DNA from: Bacteroidota bacterium | GTDB lineage: Bacteria; Bacteroidota; Bacteroidia; Chitinophagales; Chitinophagaceae | NCBI GenBank assembly: GCA_026391115.1 | Contig: JAPLER010000037.1 | Span: 1 to 8,038, forward strand | Direction: 5' to 3' | DNA length: 8,038 nucleotides | Shown: positions 6,166-8,038 of the stretch, piece by piece | Numbering within the stretch: the first letter of the stretch is position 1 | Layout: each line of letters begins with the position of its first letter | The notes under the pieces: model-generated | The model's input: the letters and a program-made list of their open reading frames with translations, nothing else | Database searches by the model: none | What the model was told of the DNA's origin: nothing | Translations under genes and position numbers: made by a program

Positions 6166-8038
6166 TTATGTGATTTGAAGTGTTTTTATCATATGATTTG
6201 TAACAGCTGAAATCAATTGATGAACTTTGTCAAATGGTTGGTTTTGTAATAGCTTTTTATCAAATAATATTGCACCAAACTTAGCTATGTCAGAAATCGG
6301 ATTAGCTTTATTAAAAATCAATCCCGGTATAACTTCTGTTTTGCCAGTTGTATTTAATTCATCTATGTTAATTTCCCAGCCTATTGTTTTAATTATAGTT
6401 ATAATTTCGGAGGCGAAATTTTGATTATACCCGTAAAAAAACAATTTGAAACCAGGTGTAGTAGAAGGATCAACGAAGTAAATAGTTTGAATAGATTTTT
6501 GTTTTTTGCTATCTGTCCACCTGTAGAAACTAGTCACTGTTTTTGCATAATTTATTTTATCACCAATTTCAACTAAATGCTTATCTATCTCTGAAAAAAT
6601 CAACTCCCATATTTTTAGTGCTTCTCTATTACAACCTGCATTAAGCAGTTGCTCCTTTTTAGCTTCTAAACCTGAAAATCGAATTCTTGAATTACCAATC
6701 CGTATAATATTTTGTTTGGAATCTTGATTATCGTCAATAGAGGTTATAGATGCAAAGGCTAATGCTTTCTGCATTACTTCTGATATATTGTTATCAAACT
6801 TGTTTTTTAATAGATTCAATAATTCCAATGCACTAAACGCTCGGCTTTTCATATAGCTATCAGACTGGCAAATGCCCCATACTACTTTCTCCCAATCTTC
6901 ATCTATCAGATCGTTTTCGCCATATTGTAGAATTTTGCTATTGATTTCGTTCCAGTCTAGTGCATTTTTAATAGCAACACTTTGATTCCATTCTGTAAAG
7001 TGAGGGTCAGAAGCAATTAATCTAAATAATTTTGGATAAGAAATTTGAATACCAAGAAGTGCGAAAAGCATAAAATCAACTTCCGAACCATCATTTTCAT
7101 TATCCTCTTTCCGAATTGTATTCAATAAGCTAAAAGTATTTAAATATCTCTTTAGGCTTCTTGGGTTTGACCCTATACTATAATTTACAACATCTAAATA
7201 ATATTTGGTATCAGTAGGTGAGATATCTAATCCAAAGCTCTTCAATTTAATTTGTAAAAACGTATCAATGTCATAAGTACCAATAGGCATACTAAAAGGT
7301 ACTTGAATTATTTTATCGAAGAATGACCTGAATTCTCTTTCGTTCTCTTCAGTCTTTTTACCAAATTTATTTTCAAGCCCTTTTACGACTACATCATAAT
7401 CAATAGCGAGAACGAAAATACAATTATCAAAATCAAAAATATTCTTCAACGATTCCAGCACTTGAACTGCATCTGAGGGATTAATTCGATCTAAATCATC
7501 CACAAAAAAAACGACTCTTTGATATGGGTTTTTTGGATCATTAATTAAAAGATTAATTACATCTCTTATATCATTTTTTATTTCAGCAATTTCAGCTCTT
7601 GAAGAAATTGAATTAGTATAAGATGAGTCTATAGCTTCTTTAGTATCAACACCAAGTTTATCTTTTAAAATTTGATTACCAATATGACCAAAAAAACGAG
7701 TAACCTTTTTTAGTTTGTTATCTGCATCTTCTTTTAGTGTCCAGTTAATACCACTTGATAATTTCAAGTCATTCAATAGTCCATTTAATATTGCAGGAGT
7801 AGTTTCTCTAACTTCTCTAAAAAGGCTAAACTCCCAAGTATTTACCCAAGAAGTAGCAACGTTTTCATTTATCAGTCTTTCTCTCAAAAGCGACATCATA
7901 GAAGTTTTGCCTGTACCCCATTCCCCTTGAAGTCCTATAGTGATAGGTGTGTCACTATTTATAATAAAAGTTGTTAAAGCATTAATGTATTTATTTACTT
8001 CTAACTGATCCTCATGATATCCTTTTAAGGGCTTATCA
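6166..8038 (-). CDS. KAP-family P-loop NTPase (N-terminus beyond the window)
   Basis: The frame is open from the right edge to the TAA at 6168-6166, giving 623 visible residues. The Met at 7899 cannot be the start because the Walker A motif GEWGTGKTS (7926-7900) lies upstream of it in the same frame. Walker B is RVVFFVDDLDR (7518-7486), followed by the family's NPSDAVQVLESLKNIF and FVLAIDYDVVVKGLE. Next come FDKIIQVPF and a sensor-like GSNPRSLKRYLNTF. These are the hallmarks of KAP NTPases (after Kidins220/ARMS and PifA), STAND-like ATPases often tied to membranes; PifA of plasmid F blocks phage T7. Many members carry membrane helices between Walker A and B; here that stretch (~130 residues) is hydrophilic. 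The C-terminal ~250 residues are not assigned. The gene is followed one base later by a small two-helix membrane protein, and the two probably form one operon and complex. A defence role is plausible but unproven. Confidence 0.88.
   Translation of the reverse strand, partial: DKPLKGYHEDQLEVNKYINALTTFIINSDTPITIGLQGEWGTGKTSMMSLLRERLINENVATSWVNTWEFSLFREVRETTPAILNGLLNDLKLSSGINWTLKEDADNKLKKVTRFFGHIGNQILKDKLGVDTKEAIDSSYTNSISSRAEIAEIKNDIRDVINLLINDPKNPYQRVVFFVDDLDRINPSDAVQVLESLKNIFDFDNCIFVLAIDYDVVVKGLENKFGKKTEENEREFRSFFDKIIQVPFSMPIGTYDIDTFLQIKLKSFGLDISPTDTKYYLDVVNYSIGSNPRSLKRYLNTFSLLNTIRKEDNENDGSEVDFMLFALLGIQISYPKLFRLIASDPHFTEWNQSVAIKNALDWNEINSKILQYGENDLIDEDWEKVVWGICQSDSYMKSRAFSALELLNLLKNKFDNNISEVMQKALAFASITSIDDNQDSKQNIIRIGNSRIRFSGLEAKKEQLLNAGCNREALKIWELIFSEIDKHLVEIGDKINYAKTVTSFYRWTDSKKQKSIQTIYFVDPSTTPGFKLFFYGYNQNFASEIITIIKTIGWEINIDELNTTGKTEVIPGLIFNKANPISDIAKFGAILFDKKLLQNQPFDKVHQLISAVTNHMIKTLQIT
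7900..7926 (-). other. Walker A (P-loop) motif of the KAP NTPase
   Basis: The codons read GEWGTGKTS, matching GxxxxGK[ST]. Finding it here shows that the gene's true start is right of the window. Confidence 0.9.

Noticed and set aside
7897..7899. ATG at 7899 as the start of the KAP NTPase
   Set aside because: The P-loop GEWGTGKTS lies just upstream in the same open frame, so the true start is right of the window.
6227..7930. Short + strand frames at 6227-6424 and 7715-7930
   Set aside because: Both are antisense to the KAP NTPase, whose motifs run through these regions.

Overview
The window looks like an AT-rich genome of the phylum Bacteroidota. Two long genes on the left encode secreted proteins that end in the C-terminal sorting domain of the type IX secretion system (T9SS), which is confined to that phylum. 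The remaining genes also read like Bacteroidota accessory genes. No ribosomal RNA, tRNA, CRISPR array or intact insertion sequence was seen.

Left part (1-4207, + strand). The first gene runs in from beyond the left edge. It encodes a large surface or secreted protein: a beta-helix-like N-terminal part, about five tandem PKD/Ig-like repeats that each carry a cysteine pair, and a T9SS sorting domain. A strong intrinsic terminator (about 2668-2698) follows. The second gene (2774-4207) encodes a separate secreted protein: signal peptide, about eight Trp/Tyr-rich repeats of roughly 31 residues, a fibronectin-III-like domain and another T9SS sorting domain.

Middle (about 4262-4858, + strand). This is the wreck of a large serine recombinase. 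Only the C-terminal coiled-coil region and the conserved 'FPEG' tail remain, broken by stop codons and two frameshifts. It marks this point as a former mobile-element insertion.

Right part (5046-8038, - strand). Everything here reads leftwards. A KAP-family P-loop NTPase enters from beyond the right edge and ends one base before a small protein with two predicted membrane helices, so the two are very probably co-translated. After a 170-base gap come two small reading frames, each preceded at 24-25 bases by the same 63-bp direct repeat. The first is a 37-codon Lys-rich frame broken by a one-base shift. The second is an intact 131-residue protein built of two copies of one domain. The KAP NTPase, its membrane partner, the repeated leader and the adjacent recombinase remnant together suggest an acquired accessory module. 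A role in phage defence or membrane-linked NTPase signalling is possible but is inference only.
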